Origin: Chryseobacterium gleum
GTDB lineage: Bacteria; Bacteroidota; Bacteroidia; Flavobacteriales_D; Crocinitomicaceae
NCBI GenBank assembly: GCA_945877005.1
Contig: CAMCQL010000032.1
Span: forward strand, 1-12,955
Length of the DNA: 12,955 nucleotides
Reading direction: 5' to 3'
Shown one piece after another: positions 1 to 6,645 of this stretch. Position numbers and translations under genes: made by a program. Within the stretch, counting starts at the first letter, position 1. Every line of letters starts with the position of its first letter. Below the pieces are notes generated by a model. It was not told where the DNA came from, searched no databases, and was given only the letters and a program-made list of their open reading frames with translations.

Positions 1-15
1 CGCTTTGAGTAAATT

Positions 16-45
16 TTTGTTTAATCAATGTTTAATTTAAATTTG
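16..45 (+). promoter_or_regulatory. Bacteroidota-type promoter for the threonine dehydrogenase gene
   Basis: TTTG at 16-19 and TAAATTTG at 38-45 are separated by 18 bases. This fits the Bacteroidota primary sigma consensus (TTTG at -33, TAnnTTTG at -7). The expected transcription start is about 5-7 bases after 45, giving a leader of roughly 15 bases before the ATG at 66. The match is seen in the sequence; its use as a promoter is inferred. Confidence 0.55.
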
Positions 46-65
46 TAATCTTAAAGTATATTTAA

Positions 66-1016
66 ATGAAGAAAATATTAGTAATTGGTGCTGGTGGACA
101 AATTGGTTCTGAGTTGGTCATTACTTTACGTAATCGTTTTGGTACAGAAAATGTGATTGCGGCTGATGTAAAAGAATCTTGTCCTGAAATTTTAAAAGGG
201 GGTGAGTATGTTCATTTAGATGCTTTAAACAGAGAGCAAGTACGAAATTGGGTGATAGAAAATCGTCCAGATGATATTTATTTATTAGCAGCTTTACTTT
301 CTGCAACTGCAGAAAAAAATCCTGATTTTGCGTGGAAGTTGAACATGGAGGGATTATTCACCATTTTAGAACTCGCAAAGGAAGGGTATGTAAAAAAAGT
401 ATTTTGGCCTAGTTCAATAGCGGTTTTTGGACCTACAACTCCAAGAGATTTTACACCACAATACACTGTGATGGAGCCAACAACTGTGTATGGTATCTCA
501 AAGTTAGCGGGTGAAAGATGGTGTGAGTATTATTTCAACAAATTTGGTGTCGACGTTCGTTCCATTCGTTATCCAGGTTTAGTTTCTTATACAAGTTTAC
601 CTGGTGGTGGCACTACTGATTATGCCGTTGACATATTTTATCATGCAAAAGATTCTTGCTCATATACCTCTTTTTTAAAGGAAGACACTGCATTACCAAT
701 GATGTATATGGAAGATGCAATCAGAGCAACGATTGAATTGATGGAAGCACCAAAAGAGGATGTTAAAATTAGATCGAGTTACAATTTAGCCGGAATAAGT
801 TTTACCCCTTCAGATTTAGCAAATGCGATTACTGAGGAGTTACCTGATTTTAAAATGAATTATCAACCTGATTTTAGACAAGCGATTGCAGATAGTTGGC
901 CGAAATCTATTGACGATACTGCAGCCAAAGAAGATTGGGGTTGGAAAGAAGCATATGATCTCCGTAAAATGGTGAAGGTGATGCTTGAAAATGTAGATCC
1001 TTCAAAATTGAAGTAA
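66..1016 (+). CDS. tdh: L-threonine 3-dehydrogenase, SDR (epimerase-like) type
   Basis: Probably a cytoplasmic NAD-dependent enzyme that oxidises L-threonine to 2-amino-3-ketobutyrate, which is then cleaved to glycine and acetyl-CoA. It is 316 residues long, normal for the short extended-SDR threonine dehydrogenases known from Flavobacterium. The Rossmann motif GAGGQIG lies at residues 8-14, the segment with S116/S117 matches the catalytic Ser region, and YGISK gives the catalytic Tyr142 and Lys146. The stretch GGGTTDYAV near 180-188 is the substrate-loop signature that separates these enzymes from UDP-sugar epimerases. The ATG is the natural start, placing the Rossmann strand at residues 3-8, and lies about 20 bases after a good promoter box. 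A general NAD-dependent epimerase is the main alternative. The MORN-like gene follows after one base. Confidence 0.82.
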   Translation: MKKILVIGAGGQIGSELVITLRNRFGTENVIAADVKESCPEILKGGEYVHLDALNREQVRNWVIENRPDDIYLLAALLSATAEKNPDFAWKLNMEGLFTILELAKEGYVKKVFWPSSIAVFGPTTPRDFTPQYTVMEPTTVYGISKLAGERWCEYYFNKFGVDVRSIRYPGLVSYTSLPGGGTTDYAVDIFYHAKDSCSYTSFLKEDTALPMMYMEDAIRATIELMEAPKEDVKIRSSYNLAGISFTPSDLANAITEELPDFKMNYQPDFRQAIADSWPKSIDDTAAKEDWGWKEAYDLRKMVKVMLENVDPSKLK

Positions 1017-1017
1017 A

Positions 1018-1878
1018 TTGATTAAATTTTTGAAAATAGTATTCATTGTATTTTTTGTTGTTTTTGGAACGACAAACGAATATAGCTATGGACAAAAAGT
1101 TAATAAAAAGGACGAGTCAGGTAAAAAACAAGGTAAATGGGTGTATTTTGGAAAAGACCGTCCTAATGCTGGTTATCCTCAAAAAGGAAAAGTTGAAGAA
1201 GGGGAATATAAAAACGATAGAAAAGAAGGTTTTTGGGTCAAATATCATTATGATGGAAAAACCCCGAAGTTAAAAGGAGAGTACATTTTTAATAGGCCTA
1301 AAGGTGATTTTATTAAGTACCATGAAAATGGGAAGGTAAAAGAAGTCGGAACATTTGAGAGAGATCAATATAAAGATACGCTTAAAAGATACCATTTAAA
1401 TGGTCAATTAGAATATATGGCGAACTATAATTCTACGGGTAAAGAAGAGGGTAAGGTAACCTATTATTATTCCAACGGTCAGATTGAATTTGAATACACT
1501 GCTCGGAATGGAGAACCAATTGGAAAAGCAGTTCGGTATTATGAGAATGGAGATACGAAAGAATTACTTGAGTTTAAATTTGACGGTTCGTTAGGTAAAA
1601 GTGAGGTTAAAGAAATGGTATCACCGCCAATTAAAATTAAGGACATTTTACCAAAAGAAACAACTACTCGCGTTATTGCTCCTAAAATCAAGGATGGTAA
1701 ATTTAATCCGAATAGCTATAATAAAGTTTATAATTCGAACGAAGAATTGTTCCAAGATGGTGAATTTAAAGATGGACGACTTTATAATGGGAAAATGTAT
1801 GTCTACGATGAAGATGGTATTTTATTGAAAGTAAAAATCTATAAGGAAGGTGTTTATCATTCTGATGGTCAATTATGA
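1018..1878 (+). CDS. Secreted MORN-like (YwqK-type) repeat protein
   Basis: A 286-residue protein of unknown specific function. The N-terminus (IKFLKIVFIVFFVVFG) is a clear signal peptide or anchor, so it is probably exported to the periplasm or surface. From about residue 38 to 190 there are repeats of the form G-x-W/F-x-x-Y-x-x-N/D-G-x, for example around WVYFG (41), YHYDG (76), YHENG (101), YHLNG (125), YYSNG (150) and YYENG (174). These resemble the repeats of the family often named 'toxin-antitoxin system YwqK antitoxin', a name that says little about function in Bacteroidota. The C-terminal 90 residues are more divergent but end with two similar turns (QDGEF, YDEDG). There is no in-frame ATG near the signal peptide, so the TTG at 1018, one base after the dehydrogenase stop, is the likely start and implies co-transcription. 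No partner toxin is present. Confidence 0.7.
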   Translation: MIKFLKIVFIVFFVVFGTTNEYSYGQKVNKKDESGKKQGKWVYFGKDRPNAGYPQKGKVEEGEYKNDRKEGFWVKYHYDGKTPKLKGEYIFNRPKGDFIKYHENGKVKEVGTFERDQYKDTLKRYHLNGQLEYMANYNSTGKEEGKVTYYYSNGQIEFEYTARNGEPIGKAVRYYENGDTKELLEFKFDGSLGKSEVKEMVSPPIKIKDILPKETTTRVIAPKIKDGKFNPNSYNKVYNSNEELFQDGEFKDGRLYNGKMYVYDEDGILLKVKIYKEGVYHSDGQL

Positions 1879-1933
1879 CAATGATTTTTTAAGCTATAAC
1901 CATTTAAGTTTATTTTTTCAATTTGTATTTCAT

Positions 1934-1941
1934 TACTTTTG
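1934..1941 (+). promoter_or_regulatory. Probable -7 box for the lipid acyltransferase pair
   Basis: TACTTTTG matches TAnnTTTG exactly. There is no convincing TTTG at the -33 distance. The expected start of transcription falls at about 1946-1948, directly before the ATG at 1949, so the mRNA would have almost no leader. No hairpin terminator was seen in the 70 bases between the MORN gene stop and this ATG, so read-through from upstream is also possible. Confidence 0.4.
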
Positions 1942-1948
1942 AAGTGTT

Positions 1949-2770
1949 ATGGAGGAAAATGAAAAATTCATTGATATTAAAAATATCATTCAATCTAAAA
2001 ATCCAAAATTAGTTAATTGGATTCCAGGTTTTTTAATGAATTATTTAAAAAAAGTGTTGCACGAAGAGGATGTAAATAAATTTATATTCGAAAATCGAGA
2101 AAAACACAATCAAGAGTTTTGTGAAGCAGTCATCAACTATTTTAACATTAAAATAAATGTCGAAGGAGTAGAAAATATACCTTCTGATGGTGGAGTTACT
2201 TTAGCGATGAATCATCCTTTGGGAGGAATGGACGCAATGGCTTTGGTAACAGCACTTAAAACTTCTCGTACCGATCTTAAATTTATTGTAAACGACATTT
2301 TACTTCATTTAACGAGCATGAAGGGGATGTTTGTCGGAGTAAATAAACATGGAAAAAATTCAAATGATACGCATCAAAAAATAGACGAAATCTTTTCGCA
2401 AGGAAATGCAGTTTGTATTTTCCCTGCAGGTTTAGTTAGTAGAATGATAGATGGAAAGGTACAAGATTTAGAATGGAAAAAAACGTTTGTCTCACTTTCC
2501 CTAAAACATGATCAACCCATTGTTCCAATCTATATTCAAGGCCAATTATCTAATTTTTTTTACAGAATTCATAAATTACGCACATTCTTTGGCATTAAGG
2601 CAAATATTGAAATGTTTTTCTTAGTGGACGAATTATTTCGTCAAAAAGATGTTTCAATGCATATTACAATTGGCAAACCGATGTATCCGAATGAATTCAC
2701 AAAAGAATTATCACATTATAAATGGGCACAATCAATTAGAAGTAAAATTTATACATTTTCAAAAAATTAA
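1949..2770 (+). CDS. glsA: PlsC-type lysolipid O-acyltransferase (GlsA/OlsA-like)
   Basis: Predicted membrane-associated acyltransferase of 273 residues. The family motif I is NHPLGGMD at 88-95. His89 and Asp95 are five residues apart, one more than the classical HX4D. Motif III appears as FPAGLVSR at 158-165 and motif IV as IVPIYIQG at 191-198. A conserved-looking DLEWKKTF follows motif III. The N-terminus (FIDIKNIIQSKNPKL) is part of the fold, so the ATG at 1949 is preferred although a promoter box almost touches it. The next gene, a GNAT protein, begins two bases after the stop. In Bacteroides thetaiotaomicron adjacent genes of these two families (GlsB, GlsA) make glycine lipids, with this enzyme esterifying the second acyl chain onto an N-acylated amino acid. 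The exact amino-acid head group here cannot be read from the sequence. A general 1-acylglycerol-phosphate acyltransferase is the alternative. Confidence 0.72.
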   Translation: MEENEKFIDIKNIIQSKNPKLVNWIPGFLMNYLKKVLHEEDVNKFIFENREKHNQEFCEAVINYFNIKINVEGVENIPSDGGVTLAMNHPLGGMDAMALVTALKTSRTDLKFIVNDILLHLTSMKGMFVGVNKHGKNSNDTHQKIDEIFSQGNAVCIFPAGLVSRMIDGKVQDLEWKKTFVSLSLKHDQPIVPIYIQGQLSNFFYRIHKLRTFFGIKANIEMFFLVDELFRQKDVSMHITIGKPMYPNEFTKELSHYKWAQSIRSKIYTFSKN

Positions 2771-2772
2771 TT

Positions 2773-3693
2773 ATGCAATATCAAGCGCTAATTCCTGAAG
2801 TTGATAAATCACTCATTAAAAATGAGTTGACACCTGAAAGATTTTTACGCACCACTCGAAAAGGAGGCAATGAAATTTATTGTGTAAACGTTCATAATGC
2901 TCCAAATTGCTTGAGAGAAATTGGTCGTTTACGCGAAATCACATTTCGACAATCTGGTGGAGGTACAGGAGCGCCATTAGATTTGGATGAATATGATTTA
3001 AACGATCCTTGTTACCAACAGTTAATTGTATGGTCACCAGAAGACGAAGAAATTGTTGGCGGATACAGATACATCTTATGTAATAACGCGATGGATACAA
3101 ATGGAATCCATTTATCTACCAAACATTATTTCGATTTTTCAGAAGAGTTTATCAGTAACTATTTGCCTTATACAATTGAATTGGGAAGAAGTTGGGTTCA
3201 GCCTAATTTTCAACCTACAGTGAATCCAAGAAAAGGATTGTTCGCATTGGATAACATCTGGGATGGTTTAGGAGCATTGGTGATTCAAAATCCAACAATG
3301 AAGTATTTTTTTGGAAAAGTCACTATGTACCCAACATTTAATCAAGAAGCACGCGATTTCTTATTGCATTTTATGCATCATTATTTTCCTGATAATGAAA
3401 ATTTAATGCAACCTTTTCATCCCTTAATTCAAAAGTATGATGTTGAATTCATTGATGAGCAATTACGAGAACTGCCTTTTAAAGATGGATTTAAAGTGTT
3501 AAATTCCTTTGTTAGATCGAAAGGAGAAAATATTCCACCTTTGGTAAATATATATATGAATTTGTCTCCTTCAATGAAGACATTTGGTACTGCTGTGAAT
3601 CCAGATTTTGGAAATGTCGAAGAAACAGGAATTTTTGTAACGATTGAAGACATTTATCAGGAAAAAAAAGAGCGTCACATTCAGCAGAATTGA
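2773..3693 (+). CDS. glsB: GNAT-family N-acyltransferase (GlsB/OlsB-like, 'hemolysin' family)
   Basis: A 306-residue cytoplasmic protein of the GNAT family whose members in Bacteroidota are often labelled hemolysin. The predicted role is transfer of a 3-hydroxyacyl chain from acyl carrier protein to the amino group of a small amino acid, the first step of glycine or ornithine lipid synthesis. The core runs from about residue 35 to 230: CLREIGRLREITFR at 46-59, the strand segment EEIVGGYRY at 92-100, and the family hallmark ELGRSWVQP at 136-144, followed by a Leu/Ala-rich helix (GLFALDNIWDGLGALV). About 75 residues follow the core and carry the partner-like C-terminal extension seen in this family. 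It is two bases downstream of the acyltransferase, supporting one operon. The 3' end of the coding sequence also forms half of a bidirectional terminator shared with the convergent sigma factor gene. Confidence 0.72.
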   Translation: MQYQALIPEVDKSLIKNELTPERFLRTTRKGGNEIYCVNVHNAPNCLREIGRLREITFRQSGGGTGAPLDLDEYDLNDPCYQQLIVWSPEDEEIVGGYRYILCNNAMDTNGIHLSTKHYFDFSEEFISNYLPYTIELGRSWVQPNFQPTVNPRKGLFALDNIWDGLGALVIQNPTMKYFFGKVTMYPTFNQEARDFLLHFMHHYFPDNENLMQPFHPLIQKYDVEFIDEQLRELPFKDGFKVLNSFVRSKGENIPPLVNIYMNLSPSMKTFGTAVNPDFGNVEETGIFVTIEDIYQEKKERHIQQN

Positions 3694-3698
3694 GACGC
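3660..3698 (-). terminator. Rho-independent terminator of the ECF sigma factor gene
   Basis: On the minus strand GCGTC (3698-3694) pairs with GACGC (3676-3672). Inside it ATTC and GAAT close a TGCT tetraloop, and the stem is followed by TC and eight T residues (3669-3662). It starts 27 bases after the sigma factor stop codon. It lies inside the last codons of the convergent GNAT gene, so it is both coding sequence and terminator. Confidence 0.7.
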
Positions 3699-3715
3699 CC
3701 TATGTCGCTGTTTTT
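3671..3715 (+). terminator. Probable terminator of the GNAT/acyltransferase operon
   Basis: On the plus strand AGCG-ACAT (3671-3680, with TC bulged) can pair with ATGT-CGCT (3702-3709), followed by GTTTTTG. The stop codon TGA (3691-3693) lies in the loop. The same bases can instead form the GCGTC/GACGC hairpin used by the minus-strand terminator, so the two structures are alternatives. Confidence 0.5.
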
Positions 3716-3724
3716 GAATAAATA

Positions 3725-4315
3725 TTAGGCAATTTGCAACTTGTTTTCATAAATCATTTTTCGAATGTTTGAAAGTGCGTAACGCATTCTTCCTAATGCT
3801 GTATTAATATTAATTGATTTTTGCTCAGCGATTTCTTTGAAAGATAAATCTTCAAAAATTCTAAGATGAATTACTTCTCTTTGCTCTTCAGGTAGATATG
3901 GAAGTAAGTCAATGATTTGTTGATATACTTCATCTTGTATACGTGCATCCACCCAATTCATTTCGTCATTTACTAAATGGGTAAAGATCGAGAAGTCCTC
4001 ATTTTTATAAGAAGAGTCTGAAATCATTACAATGTTCTTTAGTTTTCTAAAGTGGTCCATGATTAAATTGTTTGCTATTCTAAGCGCCCAAGGTAAAAAT
4101 TTACCCTCTTCTTTGTATTTACCTAGTTGAATAGATTTTATAATTTTAATACAAGTTTCTTGGAATATATCCTCAGAAAGCTCTACCAATTTTACTTTAA
4201 ATTTAATTTCTCGGTAAATTTGTTTGCTGTACTTGTTTAATAACTGATCAAGAGATCTCTTGTTTCCTGCGATATACTGACTCACTAGTAAGGAGTCATC
4301 AACTAACTGATACAT
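3725..4315 (-). CDS. ECF-type RNA polymerase sigma factor
   Basis: A 196-residue sigma-70 family protein with regions 2 and 4 only. Region 2 spans about residues 24-92 and includes the core-binding and -10-recognition helices (EDIFQETCIKIIKSI at 48-62, then GKFLPWALRIANNLIMDHFRK at 71-91). Region 4 spans about 133-188, with LPEEQREVIHLRIFEDLSFKEIA and the recognition helix around INTALGRMRYALSNIRK. A charged, variable linker of about 40 residues separates them. No anti-sigma factor gene is adjacent: the divergent neighbour is the oxidase operon and the convergent neighbour the lipid operon. The ATG at 4315 gives an N-terminus starting just before region 2, normal for the family. Its regulon cannot be read from the sequence. 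A hairpin with an eight-T tract ends the gene. Confidence 0.85.
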   Translation of the reverse strand: MYQLVDDSLLVSQYIAGNKRSLDQLLNKYSKQIYREIKFKVKLVELSEDIFQETCIKIIKSIQLGKYKEEGKFLPWALRIANNLIMDHFRKLKNIVMISDSSYKNEDFSIFTHLVNDEMNWVDARIQDEVYQQIIDLLPYLPEEQREVIHLRIFEDLSFKEIAEQKSININTALGRMRYALSNIRKMIYENKLQIA

Positions 4316-4617
4316 AACTCAAAAATTTAGGTGGAACCTGATTATTAATATTGAGTAATGTTATTGTATAGGCAGTTGGTTTTATTATTAATATATCACT
4401 AAGATAGATAATTATATTTAAAATACAAACTTTATCTAATTTTTTTTTGCATTATTTTTTGAACTTATGCATTTCAACAGGTTGGTTTATTTTTAAAACT
4501 ACTAAATTTTTCAAACATTGAGGGAGATAGTGCATTGAATTTACACTTCGAATTTTATAAGGGGAATCATTCTAATTACTATTTATAATTAATACATTTG
4601 CATTAAAATCTTATTTT
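4316..4617. other. Divergent intergenic spacer between the sigma factor and oxidase operons
   Basis: 302 very A+T-rich bases with no open reading frame of note. The only recognisable element is the TACATTTG box near the right end. No exact TAnnTTTG box was found on the minus strand for the sigma factor gene; CAAAAATT at 4320-4327 is one base off. There is no convincing hairpin, riboswitch or RNA gene. Confidence 0.5.
4593..4600 (+). promoter_or_regulatory. Probable -7 box of the cytochrome oxidase accessory operon
   Basis: TACATTTG is an exact match to TAnnTTTG. No TTG is found at the usual -33 distance. The expected transcription start is about 4606, giving a leader near 12 bases before the GTG start at 4618. 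Confidence 0.45.
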
Positions 4618-5496
4618 GTGACTACAATTTTATCTGAAAAATTAAGCATTGCAGTGAAAATTAAAGCGTATGTTTTGTTTACGAAATTCCGATTGTCTGC
4701 ATTGGTCGTTATTTCAGCACTTTCGGGGTATCTTTTTGTAGGAGGACATGACGGAATGATAATTTTTTATTTAATGACGGGAGGAGCGCTAGTAACAGCG
4801 GCATCGAATGGAGCGAATCAAATATGGGAGCGAGAAATTGATCCTTTAATGAAAAGAACCGCCAACCGCCCACTGCCAACAGGACATATTTCTATTCGGG
4901 AAGCTTATTTTGTAGTTATTTCATGTTTGCTGGTAGGTACGTTTTTGTTGTTCAAGATTAATTTTTTGTGTGCGCTACTCAGTTTTTCAGCATTCATCAT
5001 GTATGTTTTTATATATACTCCAATGAAAAGAGTTTCACCATGGGCTGTATTTATTGGTGCTTTTCCAGGTGCAATTCCCCCAATGTTAGGAGCAATTGCT
5101 GAGTTAAATGATTTTGGTTTGAAGCCTGGTGTGTTATTTTTCATTCAATTTGTTTGGCAGTTCCCTCATTTTTGGGCGATAGCTTGGGTCTGTTTTGACG
5201 ATTATAAGGCAGGTGGATTCTCTTTGTTGCCCTCAAAGTTTGGCCGTTCTAAAGATTCGGCTTATCAAATTGCGTTGTATGCATTATTTTTAATTCCTTT
5301 TACATTGTTACCATGGGTACTAGGTTGGACAGGTACTACATCACTTATCGTTGGTTCAATTGCCGGTGCGTGGTTTTTTTGGTACGCCTTTAAGTTGTTT
5401 TTATCGTGTGAAGATGCGGATGCGAAAAAACTTATGTTCGCTTCGTTTGTTTATTTACCAGTAGTACAATTTTTATATGTTTTTGATAAAATTTAA
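4618..5496 (+). CDS. ctaB: Protoheme IX farnesyltransferase (heme O synthase)
   Basis: Integral membrane enzyme that adds a farnesyl group to heme B to make heme O, precursor of heme A for aa3-type oxidases. It is 292 residues, a normal length, with eight to nine predicted membrane helices. The first prenyl-diphosphate/Mg motif is NGANQIWEREID at 64-75, followed by the family signature around KRTANRPLPTG at 79-89. The second acidic region is at 194-200 (DDYKAGG), preceded by FVWQFPHFWAIAW. PMKRVSPWAVFIGAFPGA at 135-152 is a further signature. There is no ATG in the first 40 codons, so the GTG at 4618 is the likely start; it lies about 12 bases after the predicted transcription start. It is the first gene of the seven-gene oxidase operon, 12 bases before the first subunit III gene. 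Confidence 0.95.
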   Translation: MTTILSEKLSIAVKIKAYVLFTKFRLSALVVISALSGYLFVGGHDGMIIFYLMTGGALVTAASNGANQIWEREIDPLMKRTANRPLPTGHISIREAYFVVISCLLVGTFLLFKINFLCALLSFSAFIMYVFIYTPMKRVSPWAVFIGAFPGAIPPMLGAIAELNDFGLKPGVLFFIQFVWQFPHFWAIAWVCFDDYKAGGFSLLPSKFGRSKDSAYQIALYALFLIPFTLLPWVLGWTGTTSLIVGSIAGAWFFWYAFKLFLSCEDADAKKLMFASFVYLPVVQFLYVFDKI

Positions 5497-5508
5497 TAAT
5501 TAACGGTT

Positions 5509-6561
5509 ATGGGACAAGATTACACTAACGAATTGAGCACAGAACAACGTGAAAAATTGAAAAAAAACCTGGTTTACATCGCAATATTTAGTATTGTGAT
5601 GATTTTTGCAGGTTTCACTTCTGCATACATTGTATCGATGGGGGATACTTTTTGGGTAAAGTACCCTTTACCAAAAGCTTTTTGGATCAGTACGATTACG
5701 ATAATTTTTAGTAGTTTGTTTTATGTATTAGCTATTAAGGCTGCCAAAAATAAAAATGCTAAAACCGTTAAATTATGGATGGTTTTAACGTTTCTTTTTG
5801 GATTGGGATTTTCGTTCTTTCAATGGAAAGGTTACGGACAATTAGTAGAAGAAGGAGCTCATTTTAGAAGTTCTATTTTTGTTGTGGATGGAAGATATGG
5901 AGATTATTTTGAGGTGAAATACAAAGGCAAATTCATTCAAGTAAATGGGAATGAATTTCTTTGTGATGGAAAAGAAATGTCGGAGCAAGATTATGCTTTA
6001 CTTCAAAACTTTGTAAAGCCGTTTGAAAAAACTGCTGATAGCAAGGGTTACAACATCCATCAATTAGCTCCTAATTTTGAATTGTATTACCAAAACGAAC
6101 CGGTTAAAGTTGAAGGAGGTCAGCTTGTGACTGGAACTAAAATATTACAATACACAGACATGAGACGTCTTCAGTTTTTATCTTGGAATATCAGAGACCA
6201 TAGAGGTGACTTTTTTCATAAAGGAAGGTTAGGAAAAGATTTTCATGTTTTTTACAAAGGAAAAGAGTTGGCTTACAAAAACAGAGATTTAATGTACAAT
6301 AATCGTAAATTATCTGCTCCATTGCAATTAAAAGCGAATCAATCAAGAGACACAGCAACATCTTATTTATATATCATTACTGTATTACACCTTTTACATA
6401 TACTAGCTGCATCTTTTTATTTATTAAAAATGGTTTTGCTTTCTTTTAAAACTGAATTGGATGAAAAAAGAATTTTAAGTATGCGTTTAGGCGCAATATT
6501 CTGGCATTTTTTAGGGGCACTTTGGATCTATTTATTATTGTTTTTAATTTATATTCATTAA
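5509..6561 (+). CDS. Cytochrome c oxidase subunit III paralogue (first), with large loop insertion
   Basis: Membrane subunit of a heme-copper oxidase, in the divergent form that Bacteroidota encode just after ctaB. Five helices are predicted at about 21-42, 57-78, 87-110, 294-320 and 334-350. The last two carry the recognisable subunit III pattern (YLYIITVLHLLHILA; FWHFLGALWIYLL). As recalled, Bacteroidota relatives of this paralogue are close to 200 residues; this one is 350 because about 170 soluble residues (roughly 112-290) are inserted between helices 3 and 4. The insertion holds three similar segments starting at F124, F180 and F235 of the form F-x-V/L-x-Y, spaced 55-56 residues. The Glu found in the WE motif of helix 3 of canonical subunit III is absent (QWKGYG). 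Its neighbours (ctaB, second subunit III) confirm the assignment. Confidence 0.85.
   Translation: MGQDYTNELSTEQREKLKKNLVYIAIFSIVMIFAGFTSAYIVSMGDTFWVKYPLPKAFWISTITIIFSSLFYVLAIKAAKNKNAKTVKLWMVLTFLFGLGFSFFQWKGYGQLVEEGAHFRSSIFVVDGRYGDYFEVKYKGKFIQVNGNEFLCDGKEMSEQDYALLQNFVKPFEKTADSKGYNIHQLAPNFELYYQNEPVKVEGGQLVTGTKILQYTDMRRLQFLSWNIRDHRGDFFHKGRLGKDFHVFYKGKELAYKNRDLMYNNRKLSAPLQLKANQSRDTATSYLYIITVLHLLHILAASFYLLKMVLLSFKTELDEKRILSMRLGAIFWHFLGALWIYLLLFLIYIH
5878..6285 (+). repeat. Three spaced protein repeats inside the first subunit III insertion
   Basis: Residues 124-148, 180-204 and 235-259 (5878-5952, 6046-6120, 6211-6285) align without gaps. Shared positions are Phe1, Val/Leu3, Tyr5, a Lys/Gln at 6, a hydrophobic pair near 17-18 and a Lys/Arg at 22. 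Between any two copies about a quarter of the positions are identical, so the repeat is degenerate and was found by eye. Confidence 0.45.
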
Positions 6562-6645
6562 ATATTAGGAATTAAAACATCAAATTTTAATAAAGTTTCA
6601 CTGAATTTTAATTTTTATTCATAAACTTGCAAAAAAAATATAAGC
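6562..6645 (+). other. Long spacer between the two subunit III genes
   Basis: At 84 bases this is the longest gap inside an otherwise tightly packed operon. It contains TAAACTTG at 6622-6629, one base off TAnnTTTG, about 17 bases before the next ATG, so an extra internal promoter is possible. No -33 element or hairpin is evident. Confidence 0.25.

Noticed and set aside
1018..1878. YwqK-like protein as the antitoxin of a toxin-antitoxin system.
   Set aside because: No toxin gene is adjacent, the protein has a signal peptide, and the family name is poorly founded in Bacteroidota.
4316..4617. A regulatory RNA or riboswitch in the 302-base divergent spacer.
   Set aside because: No stable G+C-containing stems or known aptamer motifs are visible; the sequence is simple A+T-rich spacer.
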